Assembly (NCBI RefSeq): GCF_945859685.1 | Contig: NC_079147.1 | Span: 191,811,174-191,875,173, forward strand | Source of the DNA: Eupeodes corollae | Taxonomy: Eukaryota > Arthropoda > Insecta > Diptera > Syrphidae | Direction of reading: 5' to 3' | DNA: 64,000 nt | Part shown: in pieces, positions 12,081-22,699 of the stretch | Position numbering within the stretch: the stretch's first letter is position 1 | Layout of the letters: each line of letters opens with the position of its first letter | Position numbers and translations under genes: made by a program | Notes under the pieces: model-generated | Seen by the model: the letters and a program-made list of their open reading frames with translations, nothing else | The model's database searches: none | What the model was told of the DNA's origin: nothing

Positions 12081-12574
12081 TTCGATATCTCTATTGGTTT
12101 TCAAGATATGGACGACGATAACTGGATTTTAGATTTAGATTCTATGAACCTTGAAACATCAAATGTCAAAATTTTCAATTGGACTAATAGTACCGAACGC
12201 AATAACTTCATATGGGAGGATTAAAAGCCAAGGCTTACCTTGAGCTTTTTCACAGATCACCAAAACAAACTAGCAAAGGGTTTAAAGTGGCTGAAAGTGG
12301 ACTTTATTTTCTATGTACCAGAGGTCGTCCAAATAAATCCTTTCAATTTTTCAATGAAAAATGGTCTAATTATGCCAACTCTCCATTATCTGCAACAAAC
12401 TGTCATTCTCTGGAGATGATGCAATGGTTTCTTGAAAGATATTTACGGACAATTTTGTTTGTTAACATTTCCTGTGAGATGAAAATGTGCTTCGAAAAAA
12501 AAGACAAAATGTTGACTAAGATCTTTGCCGAATTTAAACCTCTAATGGGCAAAACGGTAAAAATGGTCTTATGA
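12081..12574 (+). other. Two overlapping unassigned ORFs
   Basis: One frame ending at 12,224 contains an acidic stretch, DMDDDNWILDLDSMNLE. A second frame, 12,212-12,574, gives 120 codons without a stop, with SGLYFLCTRGRPNKSF and a Cys/Phe-rich C-terminal part. The two overlap by 13 bases in different frames. I recognise neither. They sit between a LINE scrap and a piggyBac-like element, so they may belong to an unrecognised transposon or be chance ORFs. No splice structure or TATA-like element was identified. Confidence 0.25.
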
Positions 12575-12659
12575 AGTTAATACTTTTTTTCCAAGTACAT
12601 ATACATATAATAAGCTCATATTTAACTTTTTAGCTGAAACTTGTATCCACATCGAGTGT

Positions 12660-14540
12660 CAAGTCAAAAATAATGGAGACCGTCTCAAGACAGTCTTCCT
12701 GATTTGAGTGTAAAAAATAAGTGAGATGTAATATTAATAAGAAAAATTGTATTCAGTAAAAAAACGATTATTTTAGTTTCTGTGGTGATAATCCCAGAGA
12801 CAATTCTTATTTGCTGAACAGCACAAATAAATATAACATTTGCAACACTTAACTTTGGTGTCTGATTTTTTGCAATGTTTGCACCTTTTTTCTTTCTTCT
12901 GGAACCCCATATTGGAAAATGATTTTCTCCATCAAACCGAATATCAGCAACCCAATAAATTGCTCTTTTTCTAACCCATATGAGCGTTATATTTCCGGAA
13001 GATTTACGGGCAGTCGATTTCCGTAAATGTTTTCTTTTTTTCGTCATATCGACAAGCTTTAGCAGTATTTTAAACACGGGTTCTTTGAAAGTCTTCAGTG
13101 CCTACATATGTTGATGCCAAACGTACACACTTATTATCTTTCCAAAGAACCGTAGTTCCACTCCATCAACTGAAGCCATATACTCTGAGGAATATGCTTT
13201 GTTTTCCTTGTTTACTTGACTTTGACTATCGGTAAGCAACCTACATGCAGGGATACGATTCGCTGGAAATACAAAATCACCTCTCACTGTAAGCTGAAGA
13301 TTCATCGTGCCCGTAAATAGACTAAGAGGCGTAGCGATGTGTAAAAGTTATCGAAGTAAATTATGTGGTTACAAAACTCAGGAATTTTTTCTGATAACCG
13401 AACAACAAGATTGGATTTAACACCACAAATGTGCAGCTTTTTGGGCATATATTGACGAAGATGGTGTAACGTCTTGGTGATGCACATTTGTTCGTCAACT
13501 CAAAGTCTTGCTGTTTTTTGAACAGAATCGAACCGTTCGTTTAGTTTGTTTACAAGAGCACGAATTCGAAACAAACGGTCAAGGCCAGGGTCACCTTTTT
13601 TTTTCTTTGGAATTCATCATGGAAACATACAAATCTCTTCATTGCAGCTAATCGTTTTACCCCGCATGCACTTTTGAATGGAAGGAAAATCATTTTTTCC
13701 CCAGTAGCTCTCCATATTATGATACCGGTATATCGACATGTACATCATTATACCAATTATTATTTCTTATTTCTCCTACAGAAGTTTTGAAGCCAAAAGT
13801 TTATGTTTTCCGTCAGTTATGAAGTCAATTGTTTCGTCCGTAAAAAACCAATTGAATAATTCCATTGGCGTTTTGAAGTTTCTTACACTCAATGGCAGTG
13901 ATGCATTCCCACGAAATGCAACTGCATTGACGTGGAGACGCATTGATCATTTGCGCTAGACTAATTTTGACAGATATTTTGGTCCTTAGTTATCGTACTA
14001 AGGGTACCAGAATAAGGCTGAATTGTTGGCCCAGCAGCCTCAATTGACGGTAGGGGTGATCTCGGCCTTTTGAATGATTTCACGACAGACTTTTAAATGC
14101 CAGAAGAAGTACATGGCTCCAGTTCTTCAGAATCAACAATAAAAGTTGAAGAAGCTGCTGGATATTATTTCGCTTAGGTTCAGACGCATAGCTTTCTCAA
14201 AAGCGTCCGTTGTCCATCATTTTCTGATATGTCACTAAAGTTATCTGGCGCACTGTTATCAAAAACGAAGTCAGGATCACAAATCGTGTCATTGCTACTA
14301 TATCATCAGCTACTACAGAATAGATGAATTAGGCCACTTGGTCATCAGTCAATTTTTCGTTTTCAGAGATCCATCTAATACATAATAATTTAATTTTATC
14401 ATAAAATATACCAATATTATTTAGACAATCATGTTTTTTTTAACACAAAAGACAGAAAACAAGAACTAAACAAAAGACGAGCACATTTTACAAATTAGCC
14501 GGCAAGACCGTCTAGGGACGGTCTTGATTTTTTTTTCTGC
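12660..14540 (-). mobile_element. piggyBac-like transposon, decayed
   Basis: A minus-strand piggyBac-family transposase is spread over several frames (see the pseudogene entry). GACCGTCT-containing palindromes lie at both edges: an imperfect one at about 12,675-12,698 and a perfect 10-bp-arm hairpin at 14,503-14,526. piggyBac elements target TTAA; TTAA occurs near 12,622 and near 14,563, but I could not confirm terminal repeats there, so the ends are approximate. Confidence 0.7.
12685..13959 (-). pseudogene. piggyBac-family transposase (DDE_Tnp_1_7-like), broken
   Basis: Reading from 13,959 downward, the pieces are: an N-terminal core with FKTPMELFNWFFTDETIDF near 13,850; NMESYWGKNDFPSIQKCM near 13,700; KKLHICGVKSNLVVRL at about 13,440-13,390; and CNHIIYFDNFYTSLRLLVYL (13,372-13,313), the block that carries a catalytic Asp in this family. 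Then come GDFVFPANRIPACRL and a VDGVEL block at about 13,280-13,150, and a C-terminal Cys-rich RING-like end at about 12,890-12,790 with repeated Cys pairs in frame-shifted form. Domain order matches piggyBac-derived transposases. At least four frame changes and several stops show it is non-functional. The host cell would have used it for cut-and-paste transposition at TTAA sites. Confidence 0.75.
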
Positions 14541-15299
14541 TACAAGACACAGCTATCATAATATGTTAATAAAAGAAAGAGAAAACAAGTTTTCGTTGTT
14601 TAAAAGAAAAACAAATATTAAGTTTGACACTAAAGCCAAAAAGCTGAGGGGTTTTAAGCTCGAAGCTTCATGGTAGTAACGTCAATGGAGTAATAAATAA
14701 AACAATTTTCGAAATAATTATTTGTTTGATTTTGCCAATATCTTTTGAAATGTTGAACAAATTTTGTCCAAAAATTCAAGAATAGGTCCAAAACAATTGT
14801 TTTAAGAAAGTGCAACATTTAGAATTCGAAGGTACTCACCTTAAACTGAAAGCACATCTCAATATTTACGTTATATTATCTGTTTAGATTTTAAGTATAA
14901 AATAAAACAGACTAAAAATGTCAACATCTATAATTATTAGTATCTTTTATTCTCATGAAATAATTTGCATAAACCTTAAAAACATGCAAGACTATCTCAT
15001 TCCTCGTGGCCTTAACAACGTTATGAATGTGTCTATAAGTCTAAATATATCTCATGTTGTATTGTTGTATTGTAGCATTATTCCTAAACAAAATAATGTA
15101 AATTCCAGTTGGCTCTCGCATAGGTAAGTTGTGTTCCAAACCAAAGTTGTTAAAGGATATATACTAAAATACTTAAATGTCCATGATGGTGATTCTAATT
15201 CCCAAGAGCACAATGCTTAGGAATAAAGTTTTGTATTTGTATATTTTCCACGAGGAACTCGATTGTGGTGCCTTTTATCCTGTTTGTCCTTTTTTGTAT
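14541..15299. other. Spacer downstream of the host gene
   Basis: AT-rich. It would contain the host gene's 3' UTR on the minus strand; an AATAAA overlaps the stop codon of the last exon. No other coding or RNA feature recognised. Confidence 0.4.
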
Positions 15300-15635
15300 T
15301 TATTCCTCATTATATACTTTATCTATCGATTCGAGGATAAATCGCAACGTGTGTCCTGCATGTGGTAACCAACCAATCCAACCTGCACTAGCTTCCCGTT
15401 GTTGTTGGTGTTGTCTACTGCTAGAGACACCCTCTGGTTGTGTTGTTTCAGCAGCACTAGGACCTCCAGCGCCCACCGCTATTGGTGCATCCATATCAAC
15501 AAAATCCGAATCGTCCGACAGGGAACGTCCACCACCGAGATAGTCGACATAGTCGTAGTCGCTTACCAAGGGATTAACTTTCGAGTAATAAATTGCCGCA
15601 AATGTTGAATAAATAATTAAAAGAGCCGTTCCAAC
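15300..15635 (-). CDS. Host gene, last coding exon (membrane segment and C-terminal tail)
   Basis: The exon starts after an AG acceptor (CACTGCAG, on the minus strand) at 15,636 and stays open for 111 codons to a TAA. The first residues, VGTALLIIYSTFAAIYY, form a hydrophobic membrane-spanning stretch. The tail contains SDYDYVDYLGGGRSLSDDSD, an Ala/Gly/Gln/Ser-rich linker, and a conserved-looking end, GWIGWLPHAGHTLRFILESI. The start is phase 0, matching the phase-0 donor of the exon at 34,875-35,625; together they read FWAVFQ followed by VGTALL with no break. Low-complexity runs (HQQQ, AGAGG) are common in fly proteins. I do not recognise the protein family and assign no function. Topology (tail inside or outside) is not determined. 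Confidence 0.7.
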   Translation of the reverse strand, partial: VGTALLIIYSTFAAIYYSKVNPLVSDYDYVDYLGGGRSLSDDSDFVDMDAPIAVGAGGPSAAETTQPEGVSSSRQHQQQREASAGWIGWLPHAGHTLRFILESIDKVYNEE

Positions 15636-15699
15636 CTGCAGTGTTCCATAGCCAGAGGAACATGTATGTAGATATAAGGATGTGTGAGTGTGTGTTGTA

Positions 15700-16784
15700 A
15701 CCCAGCAGCAGCAGTAACAGGATCATCACCAAAAGCAGCATAGGGTAGCAAGTACATCGTCGTCGTCGTCCAAAAGTGTGCATTTTATAGCAATTCCAAA
15801 AAAAGTCGACCGAAAAATATACAAAGAAAAAAAATACACACAAATTAACAAAAAAGAAAAGAAATATATAGAATATATTTATATATGTATGACTGAAAAT
15901 GGGAAATTGTAGAATTTATGGCATTAAAATAAAGGATGTCACAGCACATTCCATATTAAGGATGCTTTCAAATTTATGAGCATAATAAAATTAAAAGAAA
16001 AATAAAAGAAACTTCATAGATGTCGTTCGCTGCACCCGGTTAGTTTAAACTTCTTCCTTTTTTTCGTTTTTATTGGTAAGGACGGGTTTGGGTGCATGTT
16101 ACATATTTTGTACCTGATCCTATGTATGTTGTGTATGTTGGGTGAGACAAGTGAGCTTGAGCAAAGAAAGAAAAGCCAGAGGACAAAACAATTGATGATT
16201 TGTTTCCTTTTGGCCATATTCCCATATCTTCAATTATTTCTGTTTAGTATAAATAAATTAGAATACCCTTTGGCAAATAATATCGAATTTCTGTAACATT
16301 TTTTAGTTGAATTTTACCCTTTTGAGATATAATTGGTCCCTTTTGATCAAACATATAATGATTTGGTATGTGATGCTGATGACATATGTAAAACAATACC
16401 AAGAAGGACAAATTTATTTCCAACTTCTTAGTTTGAAAATATGAATTGTACATGATAGTTGCATCTAATAATTGTCTTTATATATAATTTTCCAATAAAT
16501 GGTATTATTTTAAAATGCCGGCTTTTTAGGCAGATGTAAATTTAAACTTGTCATCTTTTTAAATTTGACAATGTACATTCAACACAACGTATTTAAATTA
16601 TATAAATTATAAGAATATACTACACTATTGCGATAAGTGTCCTTCATGCAACGAAACAATTGAAATTTTGCAAGAAAACTTTTCAGAACGCTTTATGTGT
16701 CGAAGAGGTTTTCAAATTTTGTCACTGACTCTCTTTGACTTTTAGAGTTTTTTCTTCGATTTTTATTCAAGGACCTTGAGATAG
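15700..16784. other. Intronic AT-rich spacer
   Basis: Simple CAG/CGT-type repeats at about 15,700-15,770. The rest is AT-rich with short overlapping ORFs on both strands and no recognisable product. Confidence 0.4.
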
Positions 16785-18710
16785 AATTTGTCAAGTTATC
16801 GAAGACATACAACCGAAAATACTCGAACTGGTCATGGACAATTGTATGCAAATGATTTAAGTTTCCGGATTTATAAAGCCAACCCTACTGAGAAAAACCG
16901 GAACAATTTCAAACAAGCTAGAAAGATTTGTAACAGACATATTCTACGTCTTCAATTTTTGCATGACCAGAAATTACGGCAAAAAATACTACAGAGTCCC
17001 AAAGGTAGTACAAATTTCTGGTCATTTGAAAAAAATGTGCGCAATACTACGTCATCGTCAGTTCCTACGCTCGTTTCCAATGACACTCCTTTTCTAAGGT
17101 CGATTGATAAAGCCAATTTGCTTGCAGCACAGTTTGCTGTTACTCGATGCTGAAAATGAGTGAAATGACTCCTCCTGTACTTGAAAATGTAAACTATTCC
17201 ATGGGACAAATCTTCTATCGCATTCGCGCAGTTGCAAGAGTTCTGAAAGACCTTGACATTCACAAATCCGCTGGCCCGGATAGTATCCCTGTTTTATTTT
17301 GAATAGGTGTTCTTCAACGCTGGCAAAAACCACTGCGTGAGCTTTTCCATCTGTCCTATTCTACTGGTCTTTTTCCGAGTGGATGGAAAACTGCATTTGT
17401 CCAGCCTATCCCTAAAAAGGCGAATCCTCCTCAACCCCCTCAAACTATCGTCAAATTGCACTTAAGTCCCTTCTTTCCAGGGTGGTGGAAACTCTGATCA
17501 GTTATCAGCTAAAGAAATATCTTGAAGGACGGAAGCTTCTTAATGAAAGGCAGTATTGCTTCCGTTCCAATAGGTTCACCGGTTTATCTCATAGTTTATC
17601 TCACCGAACAGTGGAACAAACGTTTCCATCGTTTTGGAGAAAGTAAGATTATTGCACTTGATATTTCAAAAGCATTTGATAGAATGCCTCTTTTATCGAA
17701 AATGCGTTCTTTCGGTATCGACGAATCTTTTCTTCGTTGGATTAGAAATTTTCTTGCGAACCGTTCAGAACAAAATGTTTTGGACGAGTTCAAATCTGAT
17801 ATCCACAAAATAAACGCTGGTGTGCCCCAGGGCTCCCTTTTGTCACCTACTCTATTCCTTATATTCATAAATGATCTTTTGTCTAAAACTTGTAACCCAC
17901 AACATTGTTTCCCTGATGACAGTACCTTCGTTTTTAGATTCTCATCCTTGTTCTTCAGATGTGGATCACCAACAGCAGCGTATGATTAGCTCATTAAATT
18001 CTGATCTTGACAGCATTGGTCAATGGGTATTCAAAAACCGAGTAGAATTGAAAGCTTCGAAAACTCAATGCTGTCTACTGTCACAAAAGCGTAACCCTCC
18101 CCCAATGCCACTATACATAAGTGGTTCTTGAATCGAGGGGATTGAAGAACTATCTTATTGTGGAGTGATCACATATTTGACATCGCCAAAAATGCTGCGG
18201 AGTGTTTAGGTCTTCTCCACCGATGCATAATTTACCCCTTCTAATAATTTTCAAGGATTTTATTCGTCCTAAATTCAAATACAACTCTCATATTGGGGCT
18301 GAAGCCAGAATTATCTAAGTCTTCTGGATAGAAGTGAAAGAAGAGCTCTAAAAATGATAGGAGATCGTTCTCTCTCCGAGACATTTGCTTCTCTTGAACA
18401 CCATCGCAAAGTGTTATGTCTGTCATTAAAATAATTCAATCATAATACTTGCACTTCCAGGAATGCACATCAGTATACCCTTGAACTTAACTTTGGACGT
18501 ACCGTCAAGTATAGAGATTCTCTTTTTAACCACACATCCAGAATGTGGAATGCTTTTTCCAAATCTGTTTTTTCCTCCCATTTGGTTATTCAAAAATTTA
18601 AGACCAATGTGCACCGGTATCTCCTCTTAAATACTTCCCTATTTTTCTAACTGTGTTTGGTAATAAACACGTAAAGGGTATTAATAACCCCTTAAGTGCT
18701 TGTAAATTAT
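16785..18710 (+). mobile_element. CR1/Jockey-like LINE, copy A
   Basis: Plus-strand non-LTR element lacking its endonuclease half. The 3' end carries GGTATTAATAACCCCTT at about 18,677-18,693, the same terminal motif as copy D (about 41,116-41,132). It shares a set of frame-breaking changes with copy B on the opposite strand (CCGGTTTATCTCATAGTTTA at 17,579-17,598), so A and B come from one broken subfamily or from one inverted duplication. Confidence 0.85.
16845..18650 (+). pseudogene. LINE reverse transcriptase, copy A, broken
   Basis: In order: a linker with RIYKANPTEKNRNNFKQAR (about 16,870-16,925); DLDIHKSAGPDSIPVL, the first conserved RT block (about 17,252-17,298); KIIALDISKAFDR, carrying the first catalytic Asp (about 17,645-17,684); NAGVPQGSLLSPTLFLIFIN (about 17,813-17,872); and the catalytic pair written FPDDST (about 17,911-17,928), where relatives have FADDST. 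A C-terminal part follows in shifted frames with LKASKTQCCLLSQKRNPP (about 18,051-18,104). The segment equivalent to VWHQA after AFDR is missing. At least five frame changes. Named as CR1/Jockey-like from motif style only. Confidence 0.8.
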
Positions 18711-18814
18711 AAAAAAAGTGTATTGAATTTTTCTCCTTTGGAAATAAACATAACAACGTCAAATGTAGAGTTTTTGAATTGGAGAACGATATCAGCCTTT
18801 TTTAATTTTTTTTA

Positions 18815-20710
18815 TATTGCGCGCGCACTAAAGGGTTTATGAATGCCCTTATAATGATTAAGCACAATGCGAGCAATTAAGAAAGGAGGATAGGATTAGA
18901 AAGGAGAAACCGATGCATATTGTTTTTGAATGTCTGCACATTTTAATCGGAAATATTAAGCTTAGAAAAACATTCAACATTCGTGCAGTGTGGCTATAGA
19001 AAGAACCTCGGTGCATAGCAGTAGATCTGAAATTGGTCTCAAGGGTAAACTGATGAGCTTTTCTAACAGTACGGGTATTACGGTGTAATTGTTTAAGGGG
19101 AGGAATGCAACTGGCTATTTTAATAGAATAATGTTTATAAAAATATCAATACAATAATGAAAGGCATGAGACCTTGCGGCGGTTTTCAAGAGAAGCAAAT
19201 GTCTCCGAAGAGAACGATCTCCAATCAATTTTAGAGATTTTTTTTAATTCTATCTAGAAGACTCAAGTACGTTATCGGATACCAGCTCAAATATAAGAGT
19301 TATATTCGAGTTTTTGAGGAATTGAAGCTTTATTAATTATAGCCAGATCAGAAGGGGTAAAAAACTTCTTGCATCGTCAATGAAAACTTAGCAGCATTTT
19401 TGGCGTTGTCACTCCACAACAAGTGATTTGTGATGCACATACCTATTACTGATAGTTGTTTAGTCTCCTCGATGCAAGTACCACACATGGATAGTGGCAT
19501 TAGGTTTTAATAAGCTTATCATACCTTTCCGTTGGTAGCTCACATCCGAACAACAAGGATGAGAATCTAAGAACGAATATAAAAAGCTAATGGTTGTGTT
19601 ATCTTTGAATTAATTTAGTGGGTTACAAGTTTCAGAAAAAAAATTTTCATAAAAATAAGGAAGTACGTCGGAGACAAAATGGAGCCCTGGGGCACACCAG
19701 AGCTTATTTTGTGAATACCAGATTTTAACCCGTCCAATACTATTTGAATTCAATTGTCCAAAAGGTAATTTTTAACAAAACAAAGAAGAGATTCATCGAT
19801 ACCAAAAGCACGCATTTTCGATAAGATAGCTTGATGCCAAACTCTATCAAATGCTTTTGAAATATCAAGTGCAATAATCTTACTTTCTCCAAAACGATGG
19901 AAAGATTTGTTCCACTGTTCGGTGAAATAAACTATGAGATAAACCGGTGGACCTATTGGAACGGGAGCAATACTGCCGGTCATTAGGAAGCTTTCGTCCT
20001 TCAAGATAGTTCTTAGGCTGAAAATTAATCAGCGTTTCCATAACCTTGGAAAGAAGGGACGTAAGTGCAATTTGACGATAGTGAGAGGGTGAGTAAGATT
20101 CGCATTTTTAGGGACAGGATGGACAAATGCAGTTTTCCATCCACTTGGAAAGAGCCCTGTAACATATTATAAATGAAAAAGCTTACGCAGTGGTTTTGCC
20201 AGCGTTGAAGAACACCTATTCAAAATAAAACAGGGATACTATCCGGACCAGCGGATTTGTGAATGTCAAGGTCTTTTAGAACTCTTGCAACTGCGCGAAT
20301 GCGAAAGAAGATTTGTCCCATGGAATAGTTTACATTTTCAAGTACAGCAGGAGTCATGTCACCCATTGGCAGCATCGAATTAACAGCAAACTGTGCTGCA
20401 AGCAAATTGGCTTTATCAATCGAGCTTACAAATAAAGTGTGATTGGAAACGATCGTAGGAACGTTTTTTACAAATGACCAGAAAATTGTACTAACTTTGG
20501 GACATGTAGTATTTTTTGTCGTAACTTCTGGTCATGCAAACATTTAATGCGTCGAATATGTCTGTTACAAGTCTTTCTAGCTTGTTTGAACTTGTTCCGG
20601 TTTTTCTCAGTAGGGTTGGCTTTAAAAATCCAGAAACTTACATCTTGATCCCAATAACCTCTTCACATCCCGAATCAAACCATGAGTTATCTTTAAGTTT
20701 GATAAAATTT
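18815..20710 (-). mobile_element. CR1/Jockey-like LINE, copy B (inverted relative to A)
   Basis: Minus-strand copy of the same family, with its 3' end facing the 3' end of copy A across about 100-120 bp. Recognisable pieces: DLDIHKSAGPDSIPVLF (about 20,270-20,220), an ORF at 20,004-19,750 with LTEQ-like FTEQWNKSFHRFGESKIIAL and DISKAFDRVWHQAILSKM, and a VPQGS-type block near 19,700-19,680. Compared with copy A it keeps VWHQA. Over the interval around 17,520-17,680 the two copies look roughly 95% alike by eye. Frameshifts and stops make it inactive. The 5' end, near 20,705, starts at a KLKDNSWFDSGC-like segment. Confidence 0.85.
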
Positions 20711-21780
20711 ACCCTATTTTATAAAAAAAAACGATACATTTTTTTGACCAAAAACTAAAAACGGTTATGTTCACTTTATAAAAGTTAAGCCAAAGTCAGA
20801 CTTATTATAGAAATGAGACATAATTAACACTAAAATTTAAAACAATTTTTTTGCTTTAGTTTTCGTACGCTTACGCTACTATATTAATTTCAATATTTTC
20901 CCATTTAGATAACAAAATAAAATTTTGGAAAAAAGTAAGGAAAACTGATTTTACTACCACGTTTTTGATTAGATGTTTTTTTGTTTAAGCTTCAAATGTT
21001 CAATGTCTTCCTAATTTTTGATTTTGGGTCAATTCTGCAAAATCTTGAAACTTTTCTAGGCGTTAGTGAATTTTAGCATTTTGTACATCTTCTCCGCCGT
21101 CGAACATTGTTTCCAACTATTTTCTCTCAGTTTAATATTACTTATTGATAAAATCGATACTAATATTATGAAAAGTTAGTTTGCTTGTTTGTCTGTCTTT
21201 CCCTTTCCAACGGAGCAATACAATGACTGGAGAGTATTTTAAGCTTGTGGAACAGATCCGCTGGTAACACCTATAATCAGATATTCTGTTTTAACAACAT
21301 TAGTGCTAATGTTTAACTTGTGGCGTTCAAAAGGTCGAAAATTTAATTAATCCTCTAATCGCTATAATTCGTATAGATTTACCATTCCAGTTCTAAAGGC
21401 TTCAATTCAATATTAAAGTTAATTTCAATATGATAATTAATAAAGCATACAACAAACACTTCCCTGTGCCTTAAAAAGCCCTCCTTCTTCACTTTAACAG
21501 CGTTTCTTTCGGTTCGCCTTTATTTCTTTTGATCGTGGAAAGGTCACCAAATTGCTCATTTATACTTGCTCCTGGAAAATGTCTAACTGCTATTTTCATT
21601 CTTTTTACCACGTGGACAAAGCAAATGTCGCTGGTCAAATCGGAGCATTATACCACTACACATACTACGGCTTAGCCATACAATAAAATTTGAAGACCAA
21701 AAATAATTTGCAAATACCTACAAAAATAAGTATACGCCTAAGTGAACCTTATGTCATTTTTAGACAAGATTAACTTATAA
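20711..21780. other. Intronic spacer, nothing recognised
   Basis: AT-rich, no recognisable coding or structural feature. Confidence 0.4.
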
Positions 21781-21858
21781 TATTGTTAGTTTAGGGTGAG
21801 GCCCTAGTTCACAAGGACTGTAGCGCCACCTTAAGTAAGTAAGTATTGTTAGTTTAGG
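21781..21858 (+). mobile_element. 48-bp SINE/LINE tail insertion with perfect 15-bp target duplication
   Basis: TATTGTTAGTTTAGG occurs at 21,781-21,795 and again at 21,844-21,858. The 48 bases between them consist only of the 3' tail shared by the local SINE and the RTE-like LINE: GAGGCCCTAG, GGACTGTAGCGCCACC and TTAAGTAAGTAAG. This is an extreme 5' truncation that left a complete integration scar. Confidence 0.9.
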
Positions 21859-22699
21859 TGTGAAGGTAACATTTCCATTTTTTTAAATTGATTTATTTCC
21901 ACTTTATTTAAATAATTTCATTCAACAAAGTTAGCCCAAGTTTTATGAAAAGGCAATTAATTAATCCTTCAAACTAAAAATGTATTTTTATTATTTTTTC
22001 ATCACTATTTAATACTTTTTTAATTCAATTGGATATCTCCATCAAATAACTACATACATACATACATATGTACACACATTGGAAAAACAAAAGAAAACAG
22101 AAACCTTTTATACTCATTAAAACCTCACATCAAACTTTCTGTTCCTCATTAAGTGGTATACATATACTCTACAGTATCCTGATCAAAATTCTTTCTACTC
22201 ACAACAACAGGCAAAAATTCCTGACATGACATTCCAATAAATTGAATAAAATATTTAATTTATTGCAGACAACAATCAACAAAATGCAAAATAAATAAAA
22301 AATATTGTCCACCGACCGACCAACTGACGAGTACGTGATATAGGCAGGACATAAAGTCTGTTATATTCGAAACATATCAATAGGTTTTGTTGCTGTTTTT
22401 CTTTAAGTGACATACAAAAAAAACTACTGCAAACACATACACAGACACGCAGTAAAATATCAAATTAAAAAAAACGTTACACAAAATAAAATAAAATTAA
22501 TATAAAACGAAATGAAAATTCAAAAAAAAAAATAAACAATTCTCTCAACAACACAACAAAAACACTGCCAGAGAAAATTGATTCAAATTTATTTTTTAGC
22601 TTTCAATCCAATACTGGAATACAATGTATTGGTAATGGTGTATGTAAACCTTAAAGGAAGTTTATGCATCCATGCAATAAAATAAATTAAGCGACACTT
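21859..22699. other. Intronic spacer with short CATA repeats
   Basis: Contains ACATACATACATACATA near 22,051-22,068 and A-rich tracts. Nothing coding seen. Confidence 0.4.

Noticed and set aside
15645..15665. Similarity between CATAGCCAGAGGAACAT here and CATAGCCAGAGGAGCAT near 54,128
   Set aside because: Only 17 bp and no flanking similarity; likely chance.
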